NCBI GenBank assembly: GCA_021733925.1
Contig: JAIPJY010000009.1
Location: forward strand, 62,001-126,000
Source: Prosthecobacter sp.
GTDB lineage: Bacteria > Verrucomicrobiota > Verrucomicrobiia > Verrucomicrobiales > Verrucomicrobiaceae
DNA length: 64,000 bases
Direction of reading: 5' to 3'
Positions 17,701-26,503 of the stretch are shown here, piece after piece. The position numbers and the translations under genes were made by a program. The notes beneath the pieces were generated by a model, which saw nothing but the letters and a program-made list of their open reading frames with translations, did not search any database and was not told where the DNA came from. The number at the start of each line of letters is the position of its first letter. Within the stretch, counting starts at the first letter, position 1.

Positions 17701-18734
17701 GAGCCGATGCCGCTGGCAAAACTCACATTGATCACCGTGGCCGTGGTGTTGACCAGACTGATGTTGGCATTCTGCGCAGCACGCACATGCCCCAGACGGA
17801 AACCGCCAGTGCCGGTGTTGGGTGCGTTGCCTGTGATCGTGCCGAAATAGGTGTTGGCATTCGTGAGGGTCACATAGCCGTTGCCACTGTTGGCGCGCAG
17901 GACTCCACTGCCGGCAATGACACCAGAAAAGACGGTGACTCTGTTCCCTATGGCCATGGAGATGGTTCCGCCTTGGACAAGAATGAGCCCGCTGCCTGCA
18001 ATGCTGCCGATCTGGTCGTTGGCACGGGTGTTGAGAACGCCGCCGGTGTTGACCGTGATGAGGGTGCTGTCGCTGATGTTGTTGACGCCGCCGTTCCAGT
18101 AAAAGGTCGCGCCGCTGTTAACGTTGATGCCACTGTTCGCCGAAAGCTGGTTGGCGCTGCCGCCGGTGCCGGTGAGTTCCAGAGTGCCTCCGTTGATGTT
18201 GATGGCCGCGTTCCCGAGATTGAAGTAGCCGCCGCTTCCAGACACCCCGTAGTTCAGCGTCAGCTTGCCGACCCCTGTCTTGGTCAGGCCGGTTGCAGTC
18301 ATCTTGCTGGTGATCGTGGCGTCCATGTTCTGGACATTGGCAATCGGCCCGGTACCACTCAGTGTCAGCGTCTGCACCCCGGAAGAGTCCGTGCTTATCG
18401 GCGGCGTGGCGGGCGCGATGACCACATGACCCGCCTGAAAATCGAGCCCGGTGGCAGTTTGGTTCGCCCCCAGCGTGATCGTATAAGACCCCGTCCCATC
18501 AATGCCCGCCGCAAAGACCACGGCGCTCCCGGACACATAATCCCCGGTGGCCGAAAGCCCCCTGGCATCGCCGCTCCAAAACGCATCCGTGCCCCAGGTC
18601 CCACCTGCATTGCCGGAATAGACAATCGCCCCGTTGGTGTCCCAATACAGCGTCGCACCATGGGCTGTTGTAAGCGCAAGGATGGAAAACAAGAGCACGG
18701 CAAAGCGCACGCCTCGTGTGAAGAACACAGTCAT
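14742..18734 (-). CDS. Large PEP-CTERM surface protein with autotransporter-type beta-strand repeats
   Basis: The 1,330-residue protein starts with a signal peptide (TRGVRFAVLLFSILALTTAHG). The first mature residues, ATLYWDTNGAIV, are the usual opening of proteins with autotransporter-associated beta-strand repeats. Many Gly/Thr/Asn-rich units of the type LTKIGTGTLTLTGAT, LVKTGTGQLFLSGTNTFSG and LVKQGAGTFTLTGANTY follow, expected to build a beta-helix. The end is VVPEPGRAVLLLLGLGLGA followed by arginines, a PEP-CTERM signal normally cut by exosortase. No outer-membrane barrel is present and no exosortase lies in the window. The ATG at 18734 is chosen because it opens directly onto the signal peptide. 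A role in adhesion or the outer matrix is likely. Confidence 0.88.
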   Translation of the reverse strand: MTVFFTRGVRFAVLLFSILALTTAHGATLYWDTNGAIVYSGNAGGTWGTDAFWSGDARGLSATGDYVSGSAVVFAAGIDGTGSYTITLGANQTATGLDFQAGHVVIAPATPPISTDSSGVQTLTLSGTGPIANVQNMDATITSKMTATGLTKTGVGKLTLNYGVSGSGGYFNLGNAAININGGTLELTGTGGSANQLSANSGINVNSGATFYWNGGVNNISDSTLITVNTGGVLNTRANDQIGSIAGSGLILVQGGTISMAIGNRVTVFSGVIAGSGVLRANSGNGYVTLTNANTYFGTITGNAPNTGTGGFRLGHVRAAQNANISLVNTTATVINVSFASGIGSFIIGSLEGTSNLLLEDVSGAAITLQVGNNDVSKTYSGVLSGIGGLTKIGTGTLTLTGATSGANTYTGDTTINGGAHNANSGSVTQTTAGAVKLDFTPVTAPTSNIINSSSRLVLGGGKLWVAGRNDSTAVSQTFNNTLLNVSRSYVTVTQGTAGADTVVNLGTISRNAGSILEFTLPAGTQPLTNGITTTTANDASGILGGWAIVGTDWAVKSTTGTSIGNVIAAGSGVYTTYAAGDIVSSATSNLLINDASITITTGAGITDLNTIMVRNNSADNSVVARTLDIGAGETLRLGVTGSIWNQSGTLGTFTIGTGNNVGTLTAGGANNTAGEIIFNNTGYDFSVKSTIADNGTGAVTLVKTGTGQLFLSGTNTFSGGSIFTQGRNRIDSAGALGTGAVTVVAGATLWFNAGSTYANDFFLAGTGYGENGIPGALRLSPSNTIGTSTSTITLTGDTRIGAVNTGTTNFNTLAGKITGDYGLDLSGGAGGSNIIVLANSNNDFNGNLSINTNLNGTTAFNSSTAVVTVRLGASEVIPNGFGKGDVIISGGSTASTPVTLDLYGYSETINSLISYGTHGNTFVTNGRTGTTSTLTIGDNNSSTLVSVSSNALYTTFFGGAIVDGSGVVALTKIGEGTQTFTGANTYSGATLISKGILQAGGTNTLSANSDVTIADDPTAMLALTSSQADYSQTIKSLSGGGTVNLGTIAAADTVSTPGTRLTTGGTADTTYSGAIVGAGGLVKQGAGTFTLTGANTYVGTTQVTEGNLQVGQSGAGQSGTGAVVVSGGATLSGSGAVQGAAVINGLLSAGDNGGVGIGQMTFTDVSTGSLTLAGGGSAVAPRVLFTLAGATGNEDPTDGIQTVGLLNGSFGNHDALVVQGTLTLAAGSTIKVELSGGYDPGFGDVYNLIDWGTVNGGSGAIVAGGFNAANTGGDLDLQLGASMIANGWLWNTDQFLTDGIIYVVPEPGRAVLLLLGLGLGAVSRRRRKC

Positions 18735-18953
18735 GATGAAGTTGGGGGCTGTTTTTTGCATTCGCGCCGAAACGCGAAAAAGGGGGGGCAAACGGATAAC
18801 CTCTCCCATCCGCCGAACCAGCCAATTTTGATCCGAAAAACCCTCGAAACTCCACCTCAAAAGACGCGGCGAAACGTCATGCCGGCAACCACGCACAGGC
18901 TCTGTCATACTGGCTTTGCCCGCCTCATCCAGCCTCAATCCAAAGAGCTCTGT

Positions 18954-21900
18954 TCAACGCTGCGCCTCAAGCCAGTCCAGCAGAACATGAAGCCGCCAGC
19001 CGCAGGTCGGACTGTAGATAAAGGCGTCGAGCTTCTGCCATGCCCCAGGAGTAGCCTTCACCGCCTGCATGATGGCGGGGCGCTGCTCTGGCGTCAGCAG
19101 TTCCATGAAAATGGCACACATATTGTTGCTGGCATCCAGGTGAAGGCTCCGCTGCTCAGGGTTTTCAAGCACAGCCACCAAGTGGCGCAGCGCGGCCGGC
19201 CACTCATGGGATTCCGCAGCAGCGATGCCACGCATGAGAAGCACATCCCAATGATAACGCCCTTGGGGAAATTCGCGGTCATAGGCATCCAGAGCAGCAG
19301 TCACTGCCGCACGATCAAACGGCATGCCCCGCTCAATCGCAAAGCCCGCATAGGCCGTCGTTGTCTCTTCGACCTTATCGATTCTGGCCATGCCACAATG
19401 ACAGCGGAACTGACGCAGCGTGTTGATGGCCAGACGTGCCAGCGCAGCCTCCCTCTTCACACTCTGCGGGAATTTTCCCAGAAACTCCTGCATGCGGCAA
19501 ACCTGGGCCTGGGCGATGCGCTGGCGTGTCCCACGCCCCGGCTGCTCCGCCAAAAGCTTCTGCTCCTCTGGGGTCATCGCAGTCGTCGAAGGTGTTACCG
19601 CATCATTCCAGAATGCCACGAAGTCCTGCATGGGGGCAAACATCTCAGCACTGGCTTCCAGAGGACTGCCGCTCATGCGGGCATCAAAGTAGGCTTTGCG
19701 CGCTTCAGCGCTCACGCCGGGCACCGCAAGCAGCAGATCGAGATCGTCGAGATGATTGAACAGTGCTCCGGCCTTCGCCACGGGCGCTTCACGACTCGCC
19801 TCACGCCGCAGCATGGCGATGGTTCCACGCAATTGTGTGACGCTGGTTTCACTGGCAAAGGTGGTTTTTAATTTTTTCGTAAGCGTCTCAAGCGCCGTGG
19901 TGACCTGCCAGTCTTGGTTCCAATAATCGCTGTGCTCAGAGGAGGTGAGCAGCGCCGCCAGTTCCACTTCGCGATGAAAGAACGCGTTGTAGCCGGGCTG
20001 CCATTCGCCCACGGTGAGTGACGGACGAAAAGTCCACCACACCGCCTGCCGGGCCGCCTCCGTACCCGCATGTTCGGAGCGGATGCGATCATACAACATC
20101 CGCGACTTCTCTGCGGCGTTGATTTCCACCGACCGATCCATGCAGTAGGCGGAAAACTCCGCCCGTGTGCGCAGGGCGGCTTGGAGAGCCAGCAACGCCT
20201 TGAGCGATCTGTCAGTCCCCTTCGGCGCAAGCCTCAGCGCCTCTTCGTAGCAACGAATGGCATGCAATGTCACCTGCCTCTGGTCAAGCATGGCTGCCGC
20301 AACAGAATCACTCAGGCCAAGGATCCGGGTATGGTGCCTCAATTGATAAGAGGCAGGTGGCAGGATGCCCCGGCCTTCGCCGCCGCCAGCAGAAACACTA
20401 CCACCATCCAAAAGACGCCACAGCCGCTCCTCCCAGGCAGCACCGAGCTTCATCCAAGCCGCCGCCTTGGCATCACCGCTGGATTTTTCCACGGCATCAC
20501 TCAAATCCTGCAAGGCAGTGACACTTTCCCTCCACTCCAGATGCATTGCCTCAGGTTTGTCATCCCAGCGTTGATGCATCTGATGCCACTCCTCAAAGTT
20601 GACCTCTTCTGCGAAACGCAAAGATTCCGCGAATCTCCCTTCGCTCAAATGCCGAACGCGCAATGCCCCCCGCAGCGCAGTTTGCAGGCTTGCTGGAGCA
20701 CCCTCGGCAAGGCTCGCTTTTTCAAGTTCGGCTAACGGCGCAAAAGTCAGCAATGCCGACAAGCGCTGCTCCACTTCTCCACTCAGATGGAGATTCGGGC
20801 TCTCTTCGATGTCCTTCTTCCAGACAGCCGTGCCTTGGCCAGTGAGCATGTCCCACAGCAACGCAATCGCGACAGCAGGCTGATGCAACTCCAGCCACGC
20901 GTCGATACGCCGTAGATCACTGCCGCGATGCAGCGGTGAATCGGGACAGGATTCATCCAGTTGGTTCAGGCTGTGAATGCCCTCGGCAGCAAGACCCATT
21001 TTCAATTGGGCAAGCGCCCGCACCAGCAGCGCATCGTCTGCGCCCGCCCCTTGCGTTGGTGCCTTCACCAGCACGGGAACCAGACCGGGTTCGCCGCGCA
21101 TGATAGACGACCAGCCATGCAGCACATCGCGAATGATGCCCCTGCTCCCATGATACGCATCGTTGTTGGCGGCGAGTGCCGCATCAAGCTCTCTCCACGC
21201 AGGCTTGGCCGCTGAACGTACCGCCCTGAGCGTGGGAGCCAGCGTCTCCAACACCCGATGATCTTCCCCCGAACGCCGGTACATGAGGGCTCCAAGATCG
21301 GTCTCACTTTCGCAGTCCAGCATGAAATAGCCCATGCGCAGCGCCACGCAGGGCTCTGCCGCAATTTTGGCCCATGGCAGTTCATCGTACTGGCGCGGTT
21401 CGTCTGCGAGGTCCCCCAGCAGCCACTCGATCTGCTGAAAAGCACGACGCCGAATTTCAGGGTGGTGCGGCGTCTGAGCCTGCACCAAAAAACCTTCCAT
21501 CGCTCCGCTCAAATCTCCCTTCTCACGTGCCATGCCCGCTTCCCAGCCGATGGCGTCCGCCACGAAGCGCCCCTTGGAATAAAGATTTTTATAACGCTCA
21601 AACGCAAGCCGCGCCTCGTTCTCCAGGCGATTTTCCTTGGGCACGTCATGCTCCCAGGTTTTGCGCGCCTGCTTCCATTCATCAAACTTCATCCGTGCCA
21701 GCATCAGCACCGCCACTTCTGCGCGTGGATGATCAGGAAATGCAGCAAACACCCTTTCGAAATAGTCAGCCGCCTGCTGATATCGACGATGACGAAACTC
21801 CAAGGCTCCGCATTGCACGAGCCAGTGCGGACGCAAAATCACCGAGGCCGTGTCTGCCTTCACACTGATCTCTGACACCTCCTTGTACCGCTCAGTTTCC

Positions 21901-22376
21901 CACTGCCGTGTTCGCTCTTCACTCTGCTTCTTGGTGTCATCCCATTGTCCGGGCGCCGTCTCGTCAAAGAAGCCATCGTCAGCATCCAGATGATCCAAGC
22001 GCCAGTCCAGGTAGTCCGCCACTTCTTCGGAATGACCCGCCTCTCCGTTGGCCAGAAGATCGTCCATGTCGAGGAGGACATTGGCGACGCGTTTGCGGTA
22101 CTCCCCCCGGCGATTTTTCTCCAGCAGAGAGGCAATGCGTTTTTTCAGCTCATCCAGCGACAGCTCCGTCCACCTGAATACGAGTGACTGGACAGCGTTG
22201 AACAAGTCCAGTTCATCCAATGCTTTTTCCGGCGGAGGCTCCCACTCTTGGGCAATGGCTTGCAGTGTTTTGCCGGGAAATCGTTCCGGGTATTCATCCA
22301 AAGATCCGATATGCCCGCAGGCAATCGTGGCCCAAACGGGGCCAAGCAAACCGCAAAGTACGTATTTCAGGCGCAT
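18954..22376 (-). CDS. Large secreted tetratricopeptide-like protein of unknown function
   Basis: The ATG at 22376 gives a 1,140-residue protein with an N-terminal signal sequence (RLKYVLCGLLGPVWATIACG; the cysteine could be lipidated, but the lipobox is weak). The rest is rich in helices. A clear TPR-like stretch is ALEFRHRRYQQAADYFERVF followed by AAFPDHPRAEVAVLML, with further Ala/Leu-rich helical pairs along the chain. No catalytic motif was recognised. It lies 219 bp upstream of the PEP-CTERM gene on the same strand, so the two could be functionally linked, though I cannot show it. Confidence 0.72.
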   Translation of the reverse strand: MRLKYVLCGLLGPVWATIACGHIGSLDEYPERFPGKTLQAIAQEWEPPPEKALDELDLFNAVQSLVFRWTELSLDELKKRIASLLEKNRRGEYRKRVANVLLDMDDLLANGEAGHSEEVADYLDWRLDHLDADDGFFDETAPGQWDDTKKQSEERTRQWETERYKEVSEISVKADTASVILRPHWLVQCGALEFRHRRYQQAADYFERVFAAFPDHPRAEVAVLMLARMKFDEWKQARKTWEHDVPKENRLENEARLAFERYKNLYSKGRFVADAIGWEAGMAREKGDLSGAMEGFLVQAQTPHHPEIRRRAFQQIEWLLGDLADEPRQYDELPWAKIAAEPCVALRMGYFMLDCESETDLGALMYRRSGEDHRVLETLAPTLRAVRSAAKPAWRELDAALAANNDAYHGSRGIIRDVLHGWSSIMRGEPGLVPVLVKAPTQGAGADDALLVRALAQLKMGLAAEGIHSLNQLDESCPDSPLHRGSDLRRIDAWLELHQPAVAIALLWDMLTGQGTAVWKKDIEESPNLHLSGEVEQRLSALLTFAPLAELEKASLAEGAPASLQTALRGALRVRHLSEGRFAESLRFAEEVNFEEWHQMHQRWDDKPEAMHLEWRESVTALQDLSDAVEKSSGDAKAAAWMKLGAAWEERLWRLLDGGSVSAGGGEGRGILPPASYQLRHHTRILGLSDSVAAAMLDQRQVTLHAIRCYEEALRLAPKGTDRSLKALLALQAALRTRAEFSAYCMDRSVEINAAEKSRMLYDRIRSEHAGTEAARQAVWWTFRPSLTVGEWQPGYNAFFHREVELAALLTSSEHSDYWNQDWQVTTALETLTKKLKTTFASETSVTQLRGTIAMLRREASREAPVAKAGALFNHLDDLDLLLAVPGVSAEARKAYFDARMSGSPLEASAEMFAPMQDFVAFWNDAVTPSTTAMTPEEQKLLAEQPGRGTRQRIAQAQVCRMQEFLGKFPQSVKREAALARLAINTLRQFRCHCGMARIDKVEETTTAYAGFAIERGMPFDRAAVTAALDAYDREFPQGRYHWDVLLMRGIAAAESHEWPAALRHLVAVLENPEQRSLHLDASNNMCAIFMELLTPEQRPAIMQAVKATPGAWQKLDAFIYSPTCGWRLHVLLDWLEAQR

Positions 22377-22476
22377 TGCCGGAACATACCAGAACACACC
22401 CCTGCATTGCCAGACCAGGATGCATTTCGATTAAAAAAACTCCTGCCAGACTGACCGGCTAAATCCTCAACCTAGA

Positions 22477-24213
22477 TCACCCCACGATAATCCCCTTGGC
22501 CTTGCGCTCTTTCTCGCGCTCCAGCAGCGGTATCTTCTCACCAGTTTCCAGCACCTGTACGCCCAAATCACCAATCTTGGAGAAGGTGAGGCCGTTGAGG
22601 GCGGGGACTTCGGTGCTGAGACGCTTGAAGACGTCTTCGATGGTGTGGATGCCATTCGAGCCGCCGCAGGCGACGATGAGATCACGCAGGATTTCCCAGG
22701 TGTCATGGGCATTGCCGGGAGCTTTGACCGCCTTGTTCAGGCGCTGGAGACGGCCGGTGACGTTGATCATGCTGCCGCGCTTTTCAGCGTAAGCAGTGCC
22801 GGGGAGCACGACATCGCTGAGTTCAGCGCTCGCATTGGCGAGGATGTGCAGCGAGGCGATGAACGGCACTTTTTCGAGGTCGCTCTGCGCGAAGCCAACT
22901 TTGAGCAGGTTCTCACCCAGAGCGAGCACCACACGCAGACGCCCACGGCTCATCATTTCAGTGATCTCCGCCATCTTGGCGCCAGGCTCAATGCCAAGAA
23001 TCAGCTTGGCCCCGTTGGTGTTCGGATTGAGGTCGTCAGCGCGGAGATAATTGTCAGCGCCGCCAGTGCGTGGAATGACATCCACATTCGTGGTGCCAAG
23101 CTGCGCAGCCAGGTGCTTCACAAAGAACAGCTCTTCATTCGTCATGCGTGCGCTGGCGATGATCGCGATCTCCTCACCCTTCTTGCCGGCAAGAGCCGTG
23201 GCGATGTTGCTCAGCGCAGCCTTCCAGGTGGCGATCTGATGCTTGCCTCCGGTCTTGATCATCGGATCAGTCAGGCGGAACTCGCTGTTCACAAAGTGGA
23301 AGTCGAGCCGGCCGCTGTCGCACATCCAGGTGGAGTTGACGTCGTTGTTGTCGCGCGGGGTCTGGCGGTAGATCGTGTCACCACGGGCGCTGACTTCCAT
23401 GTTGCAGCCACGGCCGCAGCCGGTGCAGATGCTGTTCGTTTCATTGAGGAACCAGACACGCTGCTGGAAGCGAAAATCATTGGAGGTCAAAGCGCCCACC
23501 GGGCAGATGTCCACCGTGTTGAGCGAGTAGTTGTTCTCCAGGCGCTTGCCGGGATGCACCGCCAGCGTGGTAAAGCTGCCGCGCTCGGTAAAGCCCAGCA
23601 CCGGATCATCAGCGATCTCGGCGGTGAAACGAATGCAGCGGCTGCACATGATGCAGCGCTCATCATCCAGACGCACACGCGGGCCGATGTCGACATTCTT
23701 CGGCTTCTTGACCTTGTCCTCGCGGAAACGGCTCTCGCCCTTGCCGTGCTCGACGCTGAACTCCTGCAGACGGCACTCGCCAGCCTGATCGCAGATCGGG
23801 CAGTCGAGCGGATGATTGATGAGAAGGAATTCCATCACGCCTTTGCGGCACTCCTGCGTGAGGACGGACTCCGTGCGGATGCCCATGCCTTCAGCAATCG
23901 TATTGGCACATGCAATGACGGGGCGCGGCATCCAGCCGATCTTCGGCATCCCATGCTCGTCTTTCTCCGGCTCCGTGCCCGGGGCCGGACGCGGCGGCAT
24001 GCCCATCTCCACCAAACACATGCGGCAGTTGCCGGGAGAGGAGAGTTTCGGGTGGTAGCAGTAGTGCGGGACTTCCTTCTTGGCCTGCTTGCACGCCTCG
24101 ATCATGCGCGTGCCTTTGGGGAACTTGAGCCAGACACCGTCGATCTGTACATTCACGAGATCGGAGGGCGGTGGAGCGGCAACAGGGGCAGGAGCTTCGG
24201 CGGGGGCAGGCAT
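22477..24213 (-). CDS. nuoG: NADH-quinone oxidoreductase subunit G (NuoG-type)
   Basis: The 578-residue protein has an N-terminal 2Fe-2S ferredoxin domain (HYCYHPKLSSPGNCRMCLVE). The His/Cys 4Fe-4S segment follows (HPLDCPICDQAGECRLQ), then the 4Fe-4S pair CIMCSRCIRF and CPVGALTS. The molybdopterin-oxidoreductase entry domain begins with CTGCGRGCN. This order is that of the Complex I subunit carrying the electron chain. It is shorter than the roughly 900-residue enterobacterial NuoG, as in many non-proteobacterial forms. It begins with an Ala/Pro-rich leader. No other nuo gene flanks it here, so it is either separated from the operon or part of a second, split set. Confidence 0.92.
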   Translation of the reverse strand: MPAPAEAPAPVAAPPPSDLVNVQIDGVWLKFPKGTRMIEACKQAKKEVPHYCYHPKLSSPGNCRMCLVEMGMPPRPAPGTEPEKDEHGMPKIGWMPRPVIACANTIAEGMGIRTESVLTQECRKGVMEFLLINHPLDCPICDQAGECRLQEFSVEHGKGESRFREDKVKKPKNVDIGPRVRLDDERCIMCSRCIRFTAEIADDPVLGFTERGSFTTLAVHPGKRLENNYSLNTVDICPVGALTSNDFRFQQRVWFLNETNSICTGCGRGCNMEVSARGDTIYRQTPRDNNDVNSTWMCDSGRLDFHFVNSEFRLTDPMIKTGGKHQIATWKAALSNIATALAGKKGEEIAIIASARMTNEELFFVKHLAAQLGTTNVDVIPRTGGADNYLRADDLNPNTNGAKLILGIEPGAKMAEITEMMSRGRLRVVLALGENLLKVGFAQSDLEKVPFIASLHILANASAELSDVVLPGTAYAEKRGSMINVTGRLQRLNKAVKAPGNAHDTWEILRDLIVACGGSNGIHTIEDVFKRLSTEVPALNGLTFSKIGDLGVQVLETGEKIPLLEREKERKAKGIIVG

Positions 24214-24336
24214 GAGCGAAGGGGAAAGGGGGCTGGGGACGATTATCGGAGCCGCTCGGGGAGGGGCAACCCGATTTTGTGAAAAGTTTCACAAGCGGGC
24301 GGCCATGAGACTTTGCGAAGTCCCACGCCACGTGCC

Positions 24337-25242
24337 ATGAATGCCGCCCTCATGCCCATTCCGGTCATCCTGAACCCCGCCGCTCGCAGCACGAAGGCTG
24401 CCTCCCTCGAAGCTACGCTGCGCAAGCTCTCCCCGGAGCCGGAACTCCACCTGACCACAGGCCCGAGCGATGCAACGCTGATTGCAGAGCGACTCGCCAC
24501 TGAAGGCCACGAACTCGTCGTCTCCGCCGGCGGCGATGGCACCATGAACGAAGTCCTTCAGGGCATCTGCCGCGCCAACGCCCGCCGCAAACCCGGCGAA
24601 AAGCACACCGCCCTCGGCGTCCTGCCGCTGGGCACCATGAATGTCTTTTCCGTCGAGCTGAAGCTGCCTGGCCGCGACATCGAAGGCTGCTGGAAGGAAA
24701 TCACCAGCGGCAACCTTCGTGAAGTCGATCTGTGGATGGCCAACGACATGTACTTCGCCCAGCTCGCCGGGGTCGGTCTCGACGCCCAGATCGTCCAGGA
24801 AACCTCCTGGGAAGCGAAGAAAAAGTACGGCCCGCTGAGCTACGTCATGAGCGCCGTGAACGTCCTCATGCGGACTCCCCCGACACTCAGCGTACAAATC
24901 GAAGGCAGGTCACCCATGCTCGGCACCGTGGTGCTCGTGGGCAATGGCAGGCACTACGGCGGGCCGTTCCCCTTGTTCCGCGATGCGTCCAACACCGACG
25001 GCAAACTCGATCTCCTCATCTTTCGCGGCCTGGGCGGAATGGAATTCCTCCAAGTGCTGCGCGGCATGCTCCTGGACGGTTACCAGGAGTGTGAGGATCT
25101 GGATTACATCCAGACCAGCGAATTCACCGTGACGACGGACCTCGGCGAGGCCCCCGTGGAGCTGGACGGCGAGCTGGCGGACCTGACCGCCCCCGTGGTT
25201 TTTCGTCCCGCCCCGTTTCGCTTGAGCGTGAGCGCGGGCTGA
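24337..25242 (+). CDS. Diacylglycerol/lipid kinase family protein
   Basis: The product (301 residues from the ATG at 24337; 24352 is also possible) has the phosphate-binding start PVILNPAARSTKAASLEATL and the catalytic motif VVSAGGDGTMNEVLQGI. LGVLPLGTMNVFS and the C-terminal block GVGLDAQIV with DGKLDLLIF complete the DAGK/YegS/BmrU pattern. It should phosphorylate a lipid at the inner membrane, in phospholipid recycling. The exact lipid is unknown. Its last 119 bp overlap the 3' end of the convergent pseudouridine synthase gene, an unusually long antisense coding overlap. Confidence 0.9.
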   Translation: MNAALMPIPVILNPAARSTKAASLEATLRKLSPEPELHLTTGPSDATLIAERLATEGHELVVSAGGDGTMNEVLQGICRANARRKPGEKHTALGVLPLGTMNVFSVELKLPGRDIEGCWKEITSGNLREVDLWMANDMYFAQLAGVGLDAQIVQETSWEAKKKYGPLSYVMSAVNVLMRTPPTLSVQIEGRSPMLGTVVLVGNGRHYGGPFPLFRDASNTDGKLDLLIFRGLGGMEFLQVLRGMLLDGYQECEDLDYIQTSEFTVTTDLGEAPVELDGELADLTAPVVFRPAPFRLSVSAG

Positions 25243-26203
25243 AAGTCTTGGACTTGGGCTTGGAATACGAAGGCTTGTCTCCGGAAGACCAGCTTGCAGA
25301 GCCGCTCTTCTTGCCACGCGTCGGCTTCTCTTCGGAAAAGCGGGCCGTAGGGCTGCTCTTCTTGCCACGGGTGGGCTTGAAACCACGCGGTTCGCGGGCC
25401 TCAGCTTCATGCACACGCGGCGAAGCACGCTTGCGTGCCGCTGGCCGGTGATCTTCGATCCCGTCGTCCTTTTCGTCGCCAGGCTTGCTGCGCTCCAGCT
25501 TCGGCTTGGCCGGCTCTTCCTTGAAGAAGCGTTCGATCTCCGTCGGCGTAAGTTCTTTGTAGGCTCCTTTGGACAGGCCATGCAGTTTCAGCCAGCCAAT
25601 GCGGACGCGGGTCAGTCGTGTCACCTCGTAACCGAGGTAATACAGCATCATGCGAATCTGCCGCTTGAGCCCCATCTTGAGAACGATGTGCGCCCGGTAG
25701 TCGCCGTCCATCCAGGTGCGCTCCGCACGGGCAAAACCTTCTTCGGTCATCATCCCTTTGACGAGTTTCGCCATCACGTCCTGATTGAGCGCCTGATCGA
25801 CGACCACTTCGTATTCTTTTTCAGCACCCTGGCTCGGGTGGATGATCCGGTGGGAAAGATCCCCGCGATTCGTCAGAAGGATCAGGCCTTCGCTTTCTTT
25901 ATCGAGGCGGCCGACATGATGCAGATTCTGATACTTCAACGGCAGCAGATCGTAAATCGTCATGCGATCCTGCTTGTCCCCACGGGAGCACAGGTAGCCT
26001 TTCGGCTTGTTCAAAACGAGGACCACAGGCGTCTCGGTGCGAACCGGAGAGCCATCGACGACCACCTTGTCCTCTGGCTGAACCTGCGTGGCAAGTTCAG
26101 TGATGACGTGCCCATTGATGGACACACGTCCGCCGAGGATGATTTCCTCCGCGCCACGCCGTGAGGCCACGCCGCACTGGCTCAAATATCGGTTAAGGCG
26201 CAC
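25124..26203 (-). CDS. RsuA/RluB-family pseudouridine synthase with basic tail
   Basis: The 359-residue enzyme has an N-terminal S4 RNA-binding domain (MRLNRYLSQCGVASRRGAEE). The catalytic domain has the active-site aspartate in HHVGRLDKESEGLILLTNRG and the later KMGLKRQIRMMLYYLGYEV. It should isomerise a uridine in rRNA (RluB/RluE/RsuA group). From about residue 235 the protein is a low-complexity tail rich in Lys, Arg, Ser and Pro (repeated PTRGKKS units) that probably adds RNA affinity. The start is GTG, 9 bp after the small basic protein gene, so they form an operon. The tail is encoded opposite the lipid kinase gene over 119 bp. Confidence 0.92.
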   Translation of the reverse strand: MRLNRYLSQCGVASRRGAEEIILGGRVSINGHVITELATQVQPEDKVVVDGSPVRTETPVVLVLNKPKGYLCSRGDKQDRMTIYDLLPLKYQNLHHVGRLDKESEGLILLTNRGDLSHRIIHPSQGAEKEYEVVVDQALNQDVMAKLVKGMMTEEGFARAERTWMDGDYRAHIVLKMGLKRQIRMMLYYLGYEVTRLTRVRIGWLKLHGLSKGAYKELTPTEIERFFKEEPAKPKLERSKPGDEKDDGIEDHRPAARKRASPRVHEAEAREPRGFKPTRGKKSSPTARFSEEKPTRGKKSGSASWSSGDKPSYSKPKSKTFSPRSRSSETGRDEKPRGRSGPPARRPAPRGPRRGPSSR

Positions 26204-26212
26204 AGGTAAGCC

Positions 26213-26365
26213 TTATTCCGGCTTGGTCTTGGGCAGATTGGTTGGAAGACGGCCTTCTTTCCACAAACCACGGGTTTTGAGAAGCTTGACGCGCTCTCCA
26301 CGCTTCAAAACGCTGCGCTTGGTGCCGACGGAGCCGGAAGTTCTGAGGCTGCTATGCTGGGACAT
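26213..26365 (-). CDS. Small basic protein of the Verrucomicrobia/Planctomycetes type
   Basis: This 50-residue protein reads MSQHSSLRTSGSVGTKRSVL, then KRGERVKLLKTRGLWKEG and a final NLPKTKPE. The pattern (N-terminal HxSL, a run of basic residues, R-G-x-W-x-E-G, and a C-terminal LPKTK) matches a family of about 50 residues shared by Verrucomicrobia, Planctomycetes and Chlamydiae (I believe TIGR04137, from memory). Family function is not established; the charge and size suggest RNA or ribosome binding. It is the first gene before the pseudouridine synthase (9-bp gap), which supports an rRNA link. The ATG at 26365 gives the family-like N-terminus. Confidence 0.8.
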   Translation of the reverse strand: MSQHSSLRTSGSVGTKRSVLKRGERVKLLKTRGLWKEGRLPTNLPKTKPE

Positions 26366-26503
26366 GATTCTAAAGGGTCTGGGGGTGAAAAAGGGCGAGA
26401 AGAATAGCAGCCCAAAGCCGGGGCGCAAGGGGTTTGTACGCGCTGGCGGGCGGCGGAAGAATGAGCGTTTTAAATAATTACGTTTCCGCTGAATCCCGGG
26501 CAG

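Noticed and set aside
17787-19871. A 694-residue plus-strand frame across the PEP-CTERM and TPR genes
   Set aside because: It spans two genes and an intergenic region on the other strand, with Asp/Gly/Arg-rich noise and no domain.
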